A program made the translations under genes and the position numbers. From positions 744,001-808,000 of the forward strand of contig NZ_JABUOU010000001.1 of the NCBI RefSeq assembly GCF_013344475.1: 64,000 nucleotides of DNA, read 5' to 3'. How positions within the stretch are numbered: the first letter of the stretch is position 1; every line of letters starts with the position of its first letter. Below the pieces are notes generated by a model. The model worked only from the letters and a program-made list of their open reading frames with translations, was not told the DNA's origin and searched no databases. This DNA is from Martelella limonii (lineage in GTDB: Bacteria; Pseudomonadota; Alphaproteobacteria; Rhizobiales; Rhizobiaceae). Positions 1 to 8,062 of the stretch are shown piece after piece.

Positions 1-146
1 TTGCGGCCCATCACCTGGGGTTTGCCCATGGTGATCTGGCGGAAACGCCTGAAATCCGAAGCAAGCCGCCATGGCATGTCGCCTTCCCTTCCGATCACGC
101 CGTTTTGTGCCACGGCTGCTACCAGCACGATATCGATCTCGTTCAT
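1..146 (-). CDS. folA: Dihydrofolate reductase, N-terminal part (cut by window edge)
   Basis: Only the first 48 codons lie in the window, read leftward from the ATG at 146. The translation starts [19 protein letters not shown] and continues with [18 protein letters not shown] and MGKPQVMGR. These are the folate reductase landmarks: the first beta strand, the Met20-type loop with its M-P-W-R segment, the D-F-x-x-F helix and the start of the G-R-K-T cofactor loop. The enzyme reduces dihydrofolate to tetrahydrofolate with NADPH in the cytoplasm. The ribosome site is weak (GTGGTGAGA just upstream). The identification comes from sequence motifs; the C-terminal two thirds lie outside. Confidence 0.93.
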   Translation of the reverse strand, partial: MNEIDIVLVAAVAQNGVIGREGDMPWRLASDFRRFRQITMGKPQVMGR

Positions 147-340
147 TCTCACCACTTAATGATTGCCTGCGACCGGCTCCCTCTGGCCGCCATTCCGGTC
201 CATGCTGTCATATCGGTGATCCGAGGTCCAACGCCTGCGACCTTTATCCCCGGTCGGGATAGCGCAGCGCGCGACGAAAGCCGCCTTGGTGCTTTACGCA
301 GACCCGCATCGACCTTAAAGCTGGCCTGGCCAACACCGTT

Positions 341-634
341 TTGCTGCGAGATCGCGCATTGACCCAACCTGTCCTGACCCAGAAATTCACGATGCACGGC
401 CGTTTCGCCGGAGAGAGCTTTCTGCCCTGGATGGAGCGGCATGCCGGAAAACTCGGGCTGGAGAATGAAATCCTGACGGCGACGGAAACCCGAATCGAAC
501 TGGCACTGCAGGGACCGCAGGCCTTGATCGATGCCATGGAAATGGCCTGCTCTCTCGGTCCGATCGATATCTGGGTGGAGGAGATCGAAAGCGTGCCGCT
601 CAACGAAATGCCGTCGACGCCTGCGCAGCCCTGA
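341..634 (+). CDS. Acylphosphatase-like small protein, catalytic residues apparently lost
   Basis: A 97-codon frame whose residues 14-85 follow the acylphosphatase fold: a first strand (KFTMHGRF), the G-x-x-F turn, a helix with W-M-E-R-H-A-x-K-L-G-L, a strand ending in a Gly, then a second helix and a GP-x-x-x-x-V-x-x-I strand. In active acylphosphatases the phosphate loop reads G-R-V-Q-G-V-x-F-R. Here the final Arg is Leu, and the usual Asn of the following strand is not recognisable, so hydrolytic activity is doubtful. The start is uncertain: TTG at 341, TTG at 359 or ATG at 392, and the last would cut the first strand. No strong ribosome site is visible. It could be a non-catalytic relative or a decaying gene. 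Confidence 0.5.
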   Translation: MLRDRALTQPVLTQKFTMHGRFAGESFLPWMERHAGKLGLENEILTATETRIELALQGPQALIDAMEMACSLGPIDIWVEEIESVPLNEMPSTPAQP

Positions 635-700
635 CAAGAGACCAGCGCGCTTGCATCACATGTATGAAGGCATTCGAGCCGCAAATAACCCTGCACTAAT

Positions 701-737
701 TTTGCACAATCTTGCCAATGCATAATTGCTGTGCAAA
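701..737. promoter_or_regulatory. Perfect inverted repeat upstream of the Rieske/purine operon
   Basis: TTTGCACA at 701-708 is matched exactly by TGTGCAAA at 730-737, with a 21-bp AT-rich spacer containing TAATTG. Further copies of the half-site (TGCACTAAT just to the left, GCCAAT inside) give the region a repeated look. It lies 77-113 bp before the Rieske gene start, where a promoter and an operator are expected. The regulator is unknown and no regulator gene adjoins the operon in this window. Confidence 0.5.
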
Positions 738-813
738 CCTGTTTGCCGCCGGTGGGTCGGCCAGCCCGGGTTTTGTGCCGGCAGTTCAAGAAAGACAATA
801 AGAAAGCCCGTCA

Positions 814-1446
814 ATGCAATTCCATAAAGAGTGGACGCCAGCGGCCCTTTCCGCAGATTTGTCGGCGGCCACTGCAATGCCGGTGAGGAGCGCTGAAGGC
901 GATCTCGCATTGTGGCGGAGCGCGTCCAGTCGGCTCACCGCTTCTGATGACCGATGTCCGCATCGCGGCATGCGGCTCTCTCACGGGTTCGTCCGGGGAG
1001 AGGCGCTTTCCTGCATCTATCACGGATGGCGCTACGGAAACGACGGACAATGTCTGGCGATCCCCGCGCATCCGGACCTCGAACCGCCGAAGACCATCAG
1101 GGTGGAGACCTATCCGGTGGTCGAACAGGACGGCGTGATCTGGATCGGGCGCCGCGGCGCTACCGGCAGTCCGCCCCGGCTTGAAGGCAAGTCTCCCGTT
1201 CGGACGATCAGCATTCAGGCCACCATCGAAGCGATCGAAGCGGCTGCGGGCGTGAAGGCCAATGCCGAGGGTCTGCTGCACATGACAGCGCTCAACGCGC
1301 TGATCGGTCACTGCGAAAACGGTGAGACCGTCGTGCATGTGCTTGTTGAGGCAGATGCAGACGGCGCTTCGCGGATCGCCGCATCGCGCGCAGCGGAGGC
1401 GCTGCGGCGCAATGCCGAAACCGGTCTCATGAAGGGAGCCGCGTGA
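814..1446 (+). CDS. Stand-alone Rieske [2Fe-2S] protein, electron carrier of a split oxygenase
   Basis: A 210-residue protein with a complete Rieske centre: C48-P-H50-R-G, then C67-I-Y-H70-G-W, 16 residues between the two halves, as in oxygenase-type Rieske domains. Residues 1-115 form the domain and end in the usual E-x-Y-P-V-x-E-x-x-G-x-I-W strand. Residues 125-210 are a tail that I do not recognise. There is no catalytic iron domain and no reductase domain. The stop codon overlaps the start of the next gene (TGATG), and that gene encodes an oxygenase catalytic domain without a cluster, so the two very probably work together. This resembles NdmC/NdmD purine N-demethylases, where the Rieske centre for NdmC sits on another polypeptide. 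The partner assignment is inference; the Rieske call is firm. Confidence 0.92.
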   Translation: MQFHKEWTPAALSADLSAATAMPVRSAEGDLALWRSASSRLTASDDRCPHRGMRLSHGFVRGEALSCIYHGWRYGNDGQCLAIPAHPDLEPPKTIRVETYPVVEQDGVIWIGRRGATGSPPRLEGKSPVRTISIQATIEAIEAAAGVKANAEGLLHMTALNALIGHCENGETVVHVLVEADADGASRIAASRAAEALRRNAETGLMKGAA

Positions 1447-2279
1447 TGAACCCGATGCGTGACGAATGGTATCCCGTGGCGCTCTTCAACGGGCTCGATC
1501 GACGCGAGACCATGCTGATGGACGAGCCAATCACCGTTACCCGTGATGGCGCGGAAACAGTCAGCGTCACCACCAATGATGGCCGCGCTTTGCCCGTCCA
1601 GATCCGCTACGGCCATGTCTGGACATCGCTCGGCGCGCCTGAAAAGGACGTCTTCGCCATCCCCGAGGCTGATGATCCGGATCGACGGCTGGTTGATGTC
1701 GGCGTTGTAAGGGTACGCTGTTCGCCGCTCAGGGCGGTCGAGAACTTCCTCGATATCGCGCATTTTCCCTTCGTCCACACCGATATTCTCGGTGCGGAAC
1801 CGCATACCGAAGTGCAGAACTACAAGGTGGAAATCCGCGAGGATGCCGATGAGGTCTGGGCGACCCAGGTGAAATTCTATCAGCCTCAGGCCGCGAAGTC
1901 GGCAAGCGGCGGCATCGACACCGATTACATGTACCGCGTTCCCGCGCCCACCTGTTCCGTGCTCTACAAGTCGAGCCCGCCGCGTCCCGGCGAATGGGAT
2001 GTGATCGCGCTCTTCGTGCAGCCGCTGTCCGAGGAGATCTGCGACGTCTGGCCCTGGATGGCGCTTTTCGACGATCAGTCGTCGATGACCGACCTCATCC
2101 AGTTCCAGCAGATGATTTTCCTGCAGGACCGCTCGATCCTGGAAAATCAGCTTCCCGCCCGCCTTCCGCTTGATCCCGGCAAGGAAATTCCGACCCGCGC
2201 CGACATGACCTCGATCGCCTACAGGCGGTGGCTGAAGCGTCACAACTATACCTATGGCGCGCAATTGGTAGCGCAATGA
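1446..2279 (+). CDS. Rieske-type oxygenase catalytic subunit lacking its own cluster (NdmC-like)
   Basis: A 277-residue protein of the VanA/Ndm type of Rieske non-haem iron oxygenases. The mononuclear iron motif is present: E99-N-F-x-D103-x-x-H106-x-x-x-x-H111, with D228 in FLQDRSILENQ a likely third ligand. D103 fits the bridging Asp that normally links iron and Rieske cluster. The N-terminus (W-Y-P-V-A-L, then T-V-T-R-D-G and G-H-V-W-T-S-L-G) still follows the framework of a Rieske domain, but both cluster loops (CPHRG and CxxHGW) are missing. The cluster must come from a partner, most simply the upstream Rieske protein. N- or O-demethylation or hydroxylation of a purine or pterin is inferred from the operon. 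I start at ATG 1446, one base overlapping the previous stop; a GTG at 1443 is possible. Confidence 0.85.
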   Translation: MNPMRDEWYPVALFNGLDRRETMLMDEPITVTRDGAETVSVTTNDGRALPVQIRYGHVWTSLGAPEKDVFAIPEADDPDRRLVDVGVVRVRCSPLRAVENFLDIAHFPFVHTDILGAEPHTEVQNYKVEIREDADEVWATQVKFYQPQAAKSASGGIDTDYMYRVPAPTCSVLYKSSPPRPGEWDVIALFVQPLSEEICDVWPWMALFDDQSSMTDLIQFQQMIFLQDRSILENQLPARLPLDPGKEIPTRADMTSIAYRRWLKRHNYTYGAQLVAQ

Positions 2280-2938
2280 AACTCTACGACTACATTCTCT
2301 CACCAAGCTGCTACAAGGTCCGCCTGATGGCCGCCCTTGCAGGCGTGCCGCTCGACCTCAAGGCAGTGGATTTTCATCCGGGCCGCGAGCATCGCCAGCC
2401 ACAAATGCTGGCGCTCAACCCGGCAGGGACCCTGCCGATCCTCGAAGATGGCGACCTTCTGCTGACGGAATCCTCCGCCATGCTCGCCTATATCGCGGCG
2501 GGTGCTGCGCCCGATTGGCTGCCGCGCGAAGGCGATGCCACTGAAGCTGCCCGGGTGCAGCAGTGGCTGTCTTTCTCGCCCCGCCTCACCGTGCATCTCG
2601 GCGGCGCACGGCTTTACCGCATGCTGAATGTCGATGGCGATATTGATCGCATGACGGCCGGCGGGATCGCCGCCCTGCGGGAGCTGGAACTGGGCCTTTT
2701 CGAGCAGCGCGAACGCGGCATGGCCTTTCTTGCCGCGGACCGTCCGACCATCGCCGATATTGCCTGCTTTCCTTATGTCGCGCTTGCGCCCGACGGGAAC
2801 ATAGCGCTTGACCCTTATCCCAACATCCGCCGCTGGATGCGTGCGCTGCGCGCCCTCGACGCCTTCATCGAAATGCCGGGCATTCACCGCCTGCACGAAT
2901 TGAAGCCGGATCCGCACCAGAAAGCAGAGGAGGCCTGA
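2276..2938 (+). CDS. Glutathione S-transferase-like protein (NdmE-like partner?)
   Basis: A 220-residue GST-fold protein. The N-terminal thioredoxin-like half has the strand M-K-L-Y-D-Y, S10/C12 in the catalytic-loop region, the cis-proline P54 in A-G-T-L-P-I-L, and the glutathione-binding T64-E65-S66-S67. The helical C-terminal half includes the conserved T-I-A-D-I-A-C-F motif. The ATG start overlaps the oxygenase stop (ATGA), so the two are translationally coupled. GSTs next to ring-cleavage genes often handle glutathione adducts. Next to a cluster-less Rieske oxygenase, however, the known parallel is NdmE, a GST-like protein of the NdmCDE N7-demethylase thought to hold the complex together. 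Which role applies is not decided by sequence. Confidence 0.88.
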   Translation: MKLYDYILSPSCYKVRLMAALAGVPLDLKAVDFHPGREHRQPQMLALNPAGTLPILEDGDLLLTESSAMLAYIAAGAAPDWLPREGDATEAARVQQWLSFSPRLTVHLGGARLYRMLNVDGDIDRMTAGGIAALRELELGLFEQRERGMAFLAADRPTIADIACFPYVALAPDGNIALDPYPNIRRWMRALRALDAFIEMPGIHRLHELKPDPHQKAEEA

Positions 2939-2939
2939 A

Positions 2940-4319
2940 ATGGCTGGTTATCTTCTGAAAAACTGCGCGGCTGTGGTTGTCGACGAGGGCGATGGTCCGG
3001 CAGTCCGGCGTAATGTCGACCTCCTGACCGATGGACCGGCCGTGAAGGCCATCGGAACTGATCTCGGCGCGCACGGCATGCCCGCCGGTGTTACCGCGAT
3101 CGACGCCGATGGCTGGTTCGTCTATCCGGGGCTGATCAACACGCACCACCATTTTTTCCAGTGCTTCGTGCGTAATCGCGCTGATCTCGACTGGACCAAA
3201 CTTGCTGTGATCGAATGGCTTGACCGGATCTATCCCGTGTTTGCGCGACTGGATGAGGAAAGCTTCTATCACTCCTCCGTCACCGCCATGGCCGAGCTGA
3301 TCAAGCATGGCTGCACCACCGCCTTCGATCACCAGTATAACTTCCCGCGCCATGCCGGAAAACGTCTGATCGACAGGCAGTTCGAGGCCGCCGATCTGCT
3401 CGGCATGCGGTTTCATGCCGGCCGTGGCGGCAACAGCCTGCCGAAATCCGAAGGCTCCACCATTCCCGACGAGATGCTGGAGACGACGGACGCCTTCATC
3501 GGCGATTGCGAACGTCTGATCGACGCCTATCATGACAGCGCGCCCTTCAGCATGCGTCAGGTGGTCGTGTCGCCCTGCCAGCCTGTCAACAGCTACCGCG
3601 AAACCTTCGTCGAATCGGTGCGCCTTGCCCGCGACCGCGGCGTTTTCCTTCATACCCATGTGGGCGAAGGCGAAAGCGAGGTCATGAGGGCCCGTCACGG
3701 CCTGCGCACGGTGGACTATCTGGAAGAGATGGGTTTTGCCGGTCCCGATACCTTCTATGCCCATTGCTGGGAACTCACGCGCGATGAGCTTGCGACGATG
3801 GCGGCAAGCGGCACAGGCGTTTCTCACTGCCCGGAACCGGTCTATCTGGTCGGTGAACAGGTCACCGATATTCCGGCGATGGACGCGCTCGGCCTGCGCA
3901 TCGGGCTCGGCTGCGACGGCGCTGCGTCCAACGACAATTCCAACCTGATGCACTGCCTGCATTCTGCCTACATGCTGCAATGCCTGGTGTCTTCGACGCG
4001 CGCCGATCCCGTGCCGCCCCCTGCCGATTTCCTGGCGTACGCGACGACCGGCGGCGCGAGCCTGCTTGGCCGCAAGGATATCGGTCGGCTCGCGCCCGGC
4101 ATGGCCGCCGACCTCTTCGTGATCGATAGCCGCCGGATGGACTATGTCGGCACGCGCCATGATCCGCTCAGCCTGATCCCCCGTGTCGGCATCGGCATGG
4201 CAACGGACATGACGATGATCAATGGCAGGATCGTCTGGCAGGACGGCGCATTCGCCGGGCTCGACGAACGAAAGCTCTTTGCGGATGCCGAACAGGCGCT
4301 CGCCCGAATTGAAATGTGA
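2940..4319 (+). CDS. Amidohydrolase of the 8-oxoguanine deaminase family
   Basis: A 459-residue metal-dependent deaminase of the COG0402 type. Visible metal and catalytic residues: H69-H70-H71 in N-T-H-H-H-F-F-Q, H238-T-H240, E243 and E245 in V-G-E-G-E, H275, H296 and D326 in D-G-A-A-S-N-D. The N-T-H-H-H-F and D-G-A-A-S-N-D wording is characteristic of the 8-oxoguanine/isoxanthopterin/hydroxyatrazine branch, and the V-G-E-G-E segment differs from the more usual L-A-E. The expected reaction is hydrolytic removal of an exocyclic amino group from a purine or pterin ring. A purine-type transporter follows, and an oxygenase and GST precede. The ribosome site is good (AGAGGAGG). The exact substrate is not readable from sequence. 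Confidence 0.88.
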   Translation: MAGYLLKNCAAVVVDEGDGPAVRRNVDLLTDGPAVKAIGTDLGAHGMPAGVTAIDADGWFVYPGLINTHHHFFQCFVRNRADLDWTKLAVIEWLDRIYPVFARLDEESFYHSSVTAMAELIKHGCTTAFDHQYNFPRHAGKRLIDRQFEAADLLGMRFHAGRGGNSLPKSEGSTIPDEMLETTDAFIGDCERLIDAYHDSAPFSMRQVVVSPCQPVNSYRETFVESVRLARDRGVFLHTHVGEGESEVMRARHGLRTVDYLEEMGFAGPDTFYAHCWELTRDELATMAASGTGVSHCPEPVYLVGEQVTDIPAMDALGLRIGLGCDGAASNDNSNLMHCLHSAYMLQCLVSSTRADPVPPPADFLAYATTGGASLLGRKDIGRLAPGMAADLFVIDSRRMDYVGTRHDPLSLIPRVGIGMATDMTMINGRIVWQDGAFAGLDERKLFADAEQALARIEM

Positions 4320-4346
4320 AAAGCAACCTCCCAGGGAACGTAGACC

Positions 4347-5441
4347 ATGACGAAGATTACACGCAGAACCTTGATCCAGGCCGCAGCTGCCACTGGCCTT
4401 GCCGGTGCCATGGGCGCCCGCGCCTTTGCAGCCGACGAACCGCTCGGCATCACGCTCGTCGTACCCTCCCCGATCGGCGACGTGGGCTGGGGCCACGCGC
4501 TTTCAGCCGGTCTCGAGCCGGTGAAGGAGGCCTATGGCGACAAGGTCAAGGTGACGGTGCTCGAGAACATTGCCGAGGGCCCGGATGCCGACCGGATCAT
4601 GAACAAGGCGGTGGCCGACGGGAACAACTTCCTCATCGCCGGTTCCTTCGGATACCAGAACGGCGCCTTCCAGATCGCCCGCCGCAACCCGAAGGTCAGC
4701 GTGCTGCACGCGTCGGGCTACATGGTCGCGCCGAACTTCTCGCCGTTTGCCGCGAAATATTTCCAGGGCACCTACCTGCTCGGCATGGCCGCTGCCGCCG
4801 TTTCTAAAACCGGCAAGCTGGGCTCGGTTTCGGCCTTTGCCATTCCGGAGCTCATCACCTCGATCAACGCCTTCACGCTCGGCGCACAGGCCGTCAATCC
4901 GGATGTGGAAGTCTCGGTCGTCTGGGTCAACTCCTGGTTCGATCCGGCTCAGGAACAGGATGCCGCCAAGGCGCTGATCGCCAAGGGCTGCGACGTGATC
5001 TTCTCCAACGCCCAGGATACGCCTTCGGTGATCTCGGCCTGCGAGGAGGCCGGCGTTTACGCCTTCAACCTCAACTCCTCGATGAAGAGCTATGCGCCGA
5101 AGATGTATCTCGGCTGCGTCGCCACCGACTGGTCGCCCTATTTCCTGTCGCAGGTCGAGGCTCACATGAACGGAACTTTCAAGGGCGCCAATGCCTTCCT
5201 CGGCATGGCTGACAAGGTGGTTGAAGTTGTTGACGTCAGCAGCGATATCCCCGCCGACGTCATGACAACGATCACCGAGACGGAAGCCAAGATCGCCGAT
5301 GGCAGTTTCTCGCCCTTCACCGGTCCGATCATGAAGGCCGATGACAGCGAAGGCGTGGCGGCGGGCAAGACCATGACCGACGAGGAGATCGTCGCCATGG
5401 ACTGGCATGTGAAGGGCGTCACCACGCCGCTGCCGCAATAA
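4347..5441 (+). CDS. BMP-family substrate-binding lipoprotein-like protein (purine/nucleoside ABC importer)
   Basis: A 364-residue periplasmic binding protein of the BMP (basic membrane protein/PnrA, Med) family. It starts with a twin-arginine-like leader (R6-R7-T-L) and a hydrophobic stretch ending A-R-A-F-A-A-D near residue 28. The mature part opens G-I-T-L-V-V-P-S-P-I-G-D-V-G-W-G, and A-S-G-Y, F-Q-G-T-Y-L-L-G-M-A-A and W-F-D-P-A-Q-E are typical of BMP proteins, which bind nucleosides and purine-like molecules. There is no lipobox cysteine, so it is probably a soluble periplasmic protein. It is followed at 12 bp by its ATPase and two permeases, making a complete importer. Confidence 0.93.
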   Translation: MTKITRRTLIQAAAATGLAGAMGARAFAADEPLGITLVVPSPIGDVGWGHALSAGLEPVKEAYGDKVKVTVLENIAEGPDADRIMNKAVADGNNFLIAGSFGYQNGAFQIARRNPKVSVLHASGYMVAPNFSPFAAKYFQGTYLLGMAAAAVSKTGKLGSVSAFAIPELITSINAFTLGAQAVNPDVEVSVVWVNSWFDPAQEQDAAKALIAKGCDVIFSNAQDTPSVISACEEAGVYAFNLNSSMKSYAPKMYLGCVATDWSPYFLSQVEAHMNGTFKGANAFLGMADKVVEVVDVSSDIPADVMTTITETEAKIADGSFSPFTGPIMKADDSEGVAAGKTMTDEEIVAMDWHVKGVTTPLPQ

Positions 5442-5453
5442 GGCGCGGGGAGA

Positions 5454-6965
5454 ATGGAGACACCGCTCCTTTCGCTTTCCGGTATCTCGAAAAGCTACGG
5501 TCAGGTCCGCGCCAATCAGGACATAGACCTTTCCGTCGCGCCGCGCTCGATCCACGCGATCCTGGGCGAAAATGGAGCCGGAAAGTCCACGCTGATGAAG
5601 CTGATCTATGGCGTCGAGCAGCCTGATGAGGGCAGCATGGCGTGGAACGGTCAGCCGATCACGCTTGCCTCGCCGGCGGTCGCCCGCCGGCAGGGCATCG
5701 GTATGGTGTTTCAGCATTTCTCCCTGTTCGAGACGCTGACGGTCGTCGAGAACATCCAGCTGGTCATGTCCGGCACCAAGAGCGCGCTTGCCGAACGCAT
5801 GCGCGCCCTCGGCCAGGAATTCGGTCTGGAGGTTGACCCCTTCGCCCATGTCCACGCGCTCTCGGTCGGCGAGCGGCAGCGGGTCGAGATCATCCGCTGC
5901 CTGATGACGGATCCGAAGCTGCTCATTCTCGATGAGCCGACCTCAGTGCTACCGCCGCAGGCGGTCACGCGTCTCTTCGAAACGCTTCGGAGGCTGCGCG
6001 ACGGCGGCGTGTCTATCCTGCTGATCTCGCACAAGCTGGAGGAAATCCAGGCGATCTGCGACCGCGCCACGATCCTGCGCGCCGGTCGCGTGACCGGCCA
6101 TCTCGATCCCCGCGATCATGACGAGCACACGCTGGCGCGCATGATGATCGGCCGCGACATTCCAGAGCCCGTTCCTGCCGAACCCGTGGATGAGGGTGAC
6201 AAGCAGCTCGAGCTGATCGGCCTCGACTATGCGCCCGAAGACCCGTTTGGGGTCTCCCTTGAACGGATCACGCTGTCGGTGCGCGGCGGTGAAATTCTCG
6301 GCATCGCCGGCATTTCCGGCAATGGCCAGGCAGAGCTTGCCGCCCTGATTTCCGGCGAGACCAGGCTCAAGACGCCGGACCGGATCTTCATGATGGGACA
6401 GGATGTCGGCCAGATGAGCGTCTCAGCCCGCCGAAGGCTCGGCTTCGCCTTTGTCCCGGAAGAGCGGCTTGGCCGCGGTGCGGTGCCCGAACTGTCGCTC
6501 TCGCTCAACGGCATTCTGACGGCCCACCGGCACGGTCTTGTCCGGAAGGGCATGATCAACCGCAAGAGCGCAGAAGGTTTTGCCCGCGCCTGCATCGCGG
6601 AATACGACGTCCGCACCCCCGGCCCCGAGGCCGAGGCTGGCGCGCTGTCGGGCGGCAACCTGCAGAAATTCATCGTCGGGCGCGAGATCATGCTTCACCC
6701 AAAGCTGCTGTTCGTCGCCCAGCCCACCTGGGGCGTCGATATCGGCGCGGCGACCGCGATCCGCCAGCGCCTCATCGAACTCAGAAATGCCGGCATGGCG
6801 ATCCTCGTCATCTCGGAGGAGCTGGAAGAGCTGTTCCAGCTGACGGACCATATCCAGGTGCTGCACCATGGAAGGCTGAGCCCGCCGCTGGTGACGCGTG
6901 ATACCAGACCGGAAGATGTCGGCCGTTACATGATCGGCTCGGAAACAGGAAAACGCGCGTCATGA
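5454..6965 (+). CDS. ABC importer ATPase with two nucleotide-binding domains (BMP type)
   Basis: A 503-residue tandem ATPase of the YufO/NupO class. The first domain has a normal Walker A (G-E-N-G-A-G-K-S-T, about 40-48), a signature-like L-S-V-G-E-R-Q-R-V-E and Walker B L-L-I-L-D-E-P-T. The second domain has the degenerate Walker A (G-I-S-G-N-G-Q-A-E-L), signature L-S-G-G-N-L-Q-K, and A-Q-P-T-W-G in place of a canonical Walker B; this asymmetry is normal for the family. It energises the permeases encoded next, overlapping the first by 4 bp. The start ATG follows a GCGGGGAGA ribosome site. Confidence 0.95.
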   Translation: METPLLSLSGISKSYGQVRANQDIDLSVAPRSIHAILGENGAGKSTLMKLIYGVEQPDEGSMAWNGQPITLASPAVARRQGIGMVFQHFSLFETLTVVENIQLVMSGTKSALAERMRALGQEFGLEVDPFAHVHALSVGERQRVEIIRCLMTDPKLLILDEPTSVLPPQAVTRLFETLRRLRDGGVSILLISHKLEEIQAICDRATILRAGRVTGHLDPRDHDEHTLARMMIGRDIPEPVPAEPVDEGDKQLELIGLDYAPEDPFGVSLERITLSVRGGEILGIAGISGNGQAELAALISGETRLKTPDRIFMMGQDVGQMSVSARRRLGFAFVPEERLGRGAVPELSLSLNGILTAHRHGLVRKGMINRKSAEGFARACIAEYDVRTPGPEAEAGALSGGNLQKFIVGREIMLHPKLLFVAQPTWGVDIGAATAIRQRLIELRNAGMAILVISEELEELFQLTDHIQVLHHGRLSPPLVTRDTRPEDVGRYMIGSETGKRAS

Positions 6966-8062
6966 GTGCTCCGGCCCTTTCCTTTCTGCCAAGCCTCGTG
7001 CGTCGCGAACAGGCATCGCTGAAGGCGACGCTGCTTGCCCCGCCGCTGGCACTTCTTGCCGCGATCGTGCTCAACCTCGGCCTATACGTGGTGATGGGCC
7101 GCGATCCGGGCGCGGTCGTCTACGCGATGCTGCTCGAACCCTTCATCTCCTGGACTTCGTTTTCCGAAGTGCTCCTCAAGACCGGGCCGCTTCTGCTGAT
7201 TGCGCAGGGGCTCGCAATCGGTTTCCGGGCGAAGGTGTTCAACATCGGCGCGGAAGGTCAGTTCATTCTCGGTGCGATCTTCGCCTCGTCGATCCCGGTC
7301 TGGTTTCCAATGGCGACGGGGTTCTGGATCTGGCCGTTGATGCTTGTTCTGGGCGCCATCGGCGGCGCTCTCTGGGCTTCCATCACGGCCTTCTGGCGTG
7401 CAAGGCTCAACGCCAACGAGATCCTGGTCTCGCTGATGCTGAGCCTCGTCGCGCTTCAGCTACTCTATTACCTGTTGCTGGGCCCGTGGAAGGATCCGAA
7501 CGGCTTCAACTTCCCGCAATCGGTGATGTTCCAGTACGACGCCATGGTGCCGACCTTGATCCCCGGTACACGGGTCAACATTTCGCTTCTGCTGGCGCTC
7601 GCTTTTTCGGCTGCAGCCTTCGTGTTCATGCAGAAAAGCTTCATGGGCTACAAGCTTCAGGTGGGCGGCCTTGCGCCAAAGGCGGCGGGCTATGCCGGAT
7701 TCTCGGAAAAGAGCGCCATCTGGCTGTCGTTGCTGATCGGGGGCTTTGCGGCGGGACTTGCAGGGGCAGCGGAGGTGGCCGGCCCCATCGGCCAGCTCCA
7801 GCGCTCGATCGCCACCGGATACGGCTATGCTGCCATCATCGTCGCCTATCTCGGCGGCCTTCACCCGATCGGCATCATCTTTTCTTCGCTGTTCATGGCA
7901 GCGCTCTATATCGGCGGCGACAACGCCATGGTGTCTGCCAACCTGCCGGTAGCGGCCGTTCGGGTGTTTCAGGGCAGCCTGCTGCTCTCCTATCTGGTCG
8001 CCGTAGCCTTCGTGCGCTACCGGCTGGAATGGCCGGCCAACCATCGACGGAGGGCGGCATGA
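6962..8062 (+). CDS. ABC importer permease, first subunit (BMP/nucleoside type)
   Basis: A 366-residue polytopic protein of the branched-chain/ribose permease superfamily as found with BMP importers (YufP/NupP-like). About nine to ten hydrophobic segments are visible. The conserved coupling-loop region reads F-R-A-K-V-F-N-I-G-A-E-G-Q, followed by A-R-L-N-A-N-E-I-L-V-S-L-M. It pairs with the next gene, with which it overlaps (ATGA), and with the tandem ATPase. Its predicted cargo is a purine base, nucleoside or methylated purine, inferred from the binding-protein family and the deaminase in the same operon. Confidence 0.94.
   Translation: MSAPALSFLPSLVRREQASLKATLLAPPLALLAAIVLNLGLYVVMGRDPGAVVYAMLLEPFISWTSFSEVLLKTGPLLLIAQGLAIGFRAKVFNIGAEGQFILGAIFASSIPVWFPMATGFWIWPLMLVLGAIGGALWASITAFWRARLNANEILVSLMLSLVALQLLYYLLLGPWKDPNGFNFPQSVMFQYDAMVPTLIPGTRVNISLLLALAFSAAAFVFMQKSFMGYKLQVGGLAPKAAGYAGFSEKSAIWLSLLIGGFAAGLAGAAEVAGPIGQLQRSIATGYGYAAIIVAYLGGLHPIGIIFSSLFMAALYIGGDNAMVSANLPVAAVRVFQGSLLLSYLVAVAFVRYRLEWPANHRRRAA

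Noticed and set aside
814-2279. Reading the pair as alpha and beta subunits of a ring-hydroxylating dioxygenase
   Set aside because: Beta subunits have no iron motif, while here the second protein carries the E-N-x-x-D-x-x-H-x-x-x-x-H iron site and the first only a Rieske centre, so it is a split alpha subunit instead.
2865-4496. A 543-codon minus-strand frame opposite the deaminase
   Set aside because: The plus-strand deaminase has all metal ligands in order; the opposite frame has none.
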